This document shows, in pieces, positions 62,441-64,000 of a DNA stretch of 64,000 nucleotides; positions within the stretch are counted from its first letter, which is position 1; each line of letters begins with the position of its first letter. Below the pieces are notes generated by a model that was not told the origin of the DNA, did not search any database, and saw only the letters and a list, made by a program, of their open reading frames with translations. The translations under genes and the position numbers were made by a program. Location of the stretch: assembly GCA_029721515.1 (NCBI GenBank), contig CM056559.1, positions 4,217,001-4,281,000 on the forward strand, written 5' to 3'. This DNA comes from Synanceia verrucosa. Lineage: Eukaryota > Chordata > Actinopteri > Perciformes > Synanceiidae.

Positions 62441-63654
62441 GCACTTTGATGAATTTTAGTTTTTCTTCAGCAGAAACTTCCAATCACATCCAGTTAGATC
62501 CCTTCAGCATTAATAATGCACAAGCCTTTATCTTCCTTCTCTGACCTCTTAAATCACGATCACAAAGCTGCTGGCCATGAAGTTAAGACCCCCTTCTACT
62601 TCCCTCTGCTTTGCCTCAATCCATTGCTCTTCATTACCTATAATCTTATCTACCCTCTATTTCTTTCAGAGGAACCATACCGATCTCCAGGATTATTCAG
62701 AGAGTCTCTTTTCTCTTGAAGCCAAGTGGCCCAGATGCCTTGTCTAACACCATTAGCTGGTACCAGTAAGGATGGTGGATTTTTCCCTCCCAGCAAAATG
62801 AAACAGGATAAAACAGTGCTGGCGACCAAGATGCAATGTCATGCTAAGATGCAACATTTCCCATTTGTCAAGCCTATGTGTTGGTACATGTGTATGTGTG
62901 CGCATGTGTGTGCGTCTGACAGCAAATGAGAAAGAGAGGGAGAAAATCTGATGAATTGTCTCATATATGGAAACCATCAGCAGTCTAGTGATTTATGGGG
63001 TTAATAACTGAGTCTATTCACAAGCCTGCAGTCCTATTGTTTTTCTGTTTGTGGTGGGATGACAGAAATACTACAGCCAAACCACCCATTTGCTCCATCC
63101 CATCCTCATTCAAAACCCCATAAAGCCAGTCCTCGCTCGCATCTGTACCGTTTGGCACTACGGGTGGAAGCATGTGTGCGTAGGTGAACACGTGTGTACT
63201 CACATGGCGGCTCTGTTTGCATTTGCACACATTTTGTAAGCAAGACAAACACAATTACAAACCTGAAATGATTCTCCTAATATAATGCTCCAGATCCGAA
63301 AGACTGGAATCAACAGAGGGAAGAAAAATAAAGGAGTAATTTTAAGAAAAAATACTTGTGTATAAAAAAGAGATGAGTGCAAGGAATGCAAACACTCAGT
63401 GCAACGCTAACATGTTGCCCTGGCTTTTGTTGTCTTTTTCTCCCATGATCCCTTAAACCTGTTAAACCTTCAGTCATAACATTCCTCACCAATAGCAGGT
63501 AAACCAGGAATTACTCTCACAATTACACATATTACAGATATGACAATATAAACAGGTTTGATACCTCAGCTAAGAAAAATGCATTCATTTTGCCCCAGAA
63601 GCTACAGTGGAGTATGAACATGTTGTATATTATACAGTAGGTCACCCATATTAA

Positions 63655-64000
63655 CTCCATGAGTGCCATTGACGTATTTTTTACGTCATTTGAAATCTGA
63701 CGCTTGAGCGGCATCAATGTAATAATATGTCAAAGTGTTTTTTCGGCAGTGGGTCGTTGATCGTGGTCTCCTGCAGCCTGTGAGTAATTTTGGGGCTTCT
63801 GGGAGATGTAGTCAGAGCATAAAGAGACGGTATACACCACAGAGATCAAAGCAGGAAGTGGAGACGATTGAGATTAGAGAGCAAAACGAATGGATTCTGG
63901 ACAAAAAGTGGTGATTTTGGTGAAAGTGGCCTCTACCTCTGATAAAACAAGAATGGAACAAGGTAAAAACAAACATTTTTTTTCATGATGAAATAGAGAG
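63655..64000 (+). mobile_element. piggyBac-like MITE, cut by the window end
   Basis: TTAA at 63651-63654 is followed by CTCCATGAGTGCCATTGACG, then the inner TIR-like repeat CGCTTGAGCGGCATCAATGT. The full body follows (AGTAATTTTGGGGCTTCTGG, GTCAGAGCATAAAGAGACGG, GATTAGAGAGC, GGTGATTTTGGTGAAAGTG, ATGAAATAGAGAG). The remaining ~110 bp and the right terminus lie beyond the window. Confidence 0.92.

Larger units (their letters stand above)
60691..63650. other. unique non-coding sequence with a (CA)n microsatellite
   Basis: No gene seen. A run of A lies at 62214-62233. A strong acceptor-like site (CTATTTCTTTCAG) ends at 62669 and is followed by 25 open codons to a TAA at 62745, but no donor partner or known protein was found. 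A purine-rich stretch lies at 61650-61790. Confidence 0.4.

Noticed and set aside
2503..63990. Regularly spaced repeats as a CRISPR-like array
   Set aside because: Repeats are kilobases apart, about 460 bp long, in both orientations and flanked by TTAA, as expected for transposons in a eukaryotic genome.

Overview
The window looks like a non-coding stretch of a teleost fish genome, most likely an acanthomorph. Overall composition is AT-rich. There are long (GT/CA)n microsatellites, tRNA-derived SINEs with clear A and B boxes, degenerate hAT, piggyBac and PIF/Harbinger-type elements, and a decayed LINE of a kind I recognise from fish genomes. The organism call rests on remembered repeat families, not on a search. 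I found no protein-coding gene, rRNA, functional tRNA or CRISPR array. The longest open frames (up to about 160 codons) have no recognisable domain, carry no codon-use signal I can see, and often overlap repeats or low-complexity sequence. The window is therefore probably intergenic or a very long intron.

The dominant structured feature is one family of short piggyBac-like non-autonomous elements (MITEs), present in 13 full or partial copies and covering about 4.5 kb. Full copies are about 405-462 bp. They are flanked by TTAA and end in CTCTTTGAGTGCCA / TGGCACTCAAAGAG. Copies on the + strand start near 2503, 3924, 6289, 16880, 29015, 39374, 53861, 57753 and 63655 (the last runs off the window). 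Copies on the - strand start near 9021, 34349, 46048 and 60225. The copy at 6289-7166 is split by a 420-bp unrelated element that duplicated 8 bp of the MITE. Two copies (3924 and 29015) appear to start at an internal TIR-like repeat instead of the normal outer end.

Other mobile elements, left to right: a tRNA-SINE against the broken end of a MITE (9458-9641); a TACACTGCAAA-ended element split by a second tRNA-SINE (12125-12823); a TAGGGCTGGG-type element (about 14651-14936); a hAT element with a perfect 8-bp target duplication nested in a CACTGTAAAAAA-ended element (25364-26247); a chimeric hAT element with an 8-bp target duplication and the remnant of a BED zinc-finger transposase (31623-32502); a second TAGG-ended hAT-like MITE (34982-35372); a long-TIR element (36111-36700); a CAGTGGTGTAGTC-ended hAT-like element (42314-42848); a fish dispersed repeat (about 46665-46925); a 92-bp PIF/Harbinger-like micro-element (51358-51449); and a 3' LINE fragment with an FADD reverse-transcriptase motif (about 56085-56781).

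Between these lie apparently unique sequences of 0.7-8 kb. Several sub-stretches have the mixed-composition look of conserved non-coding elements, but only an alignment to other fish could show that. No genes act together here. The history recorded is layered transposon insertion into gene-poor DNA.
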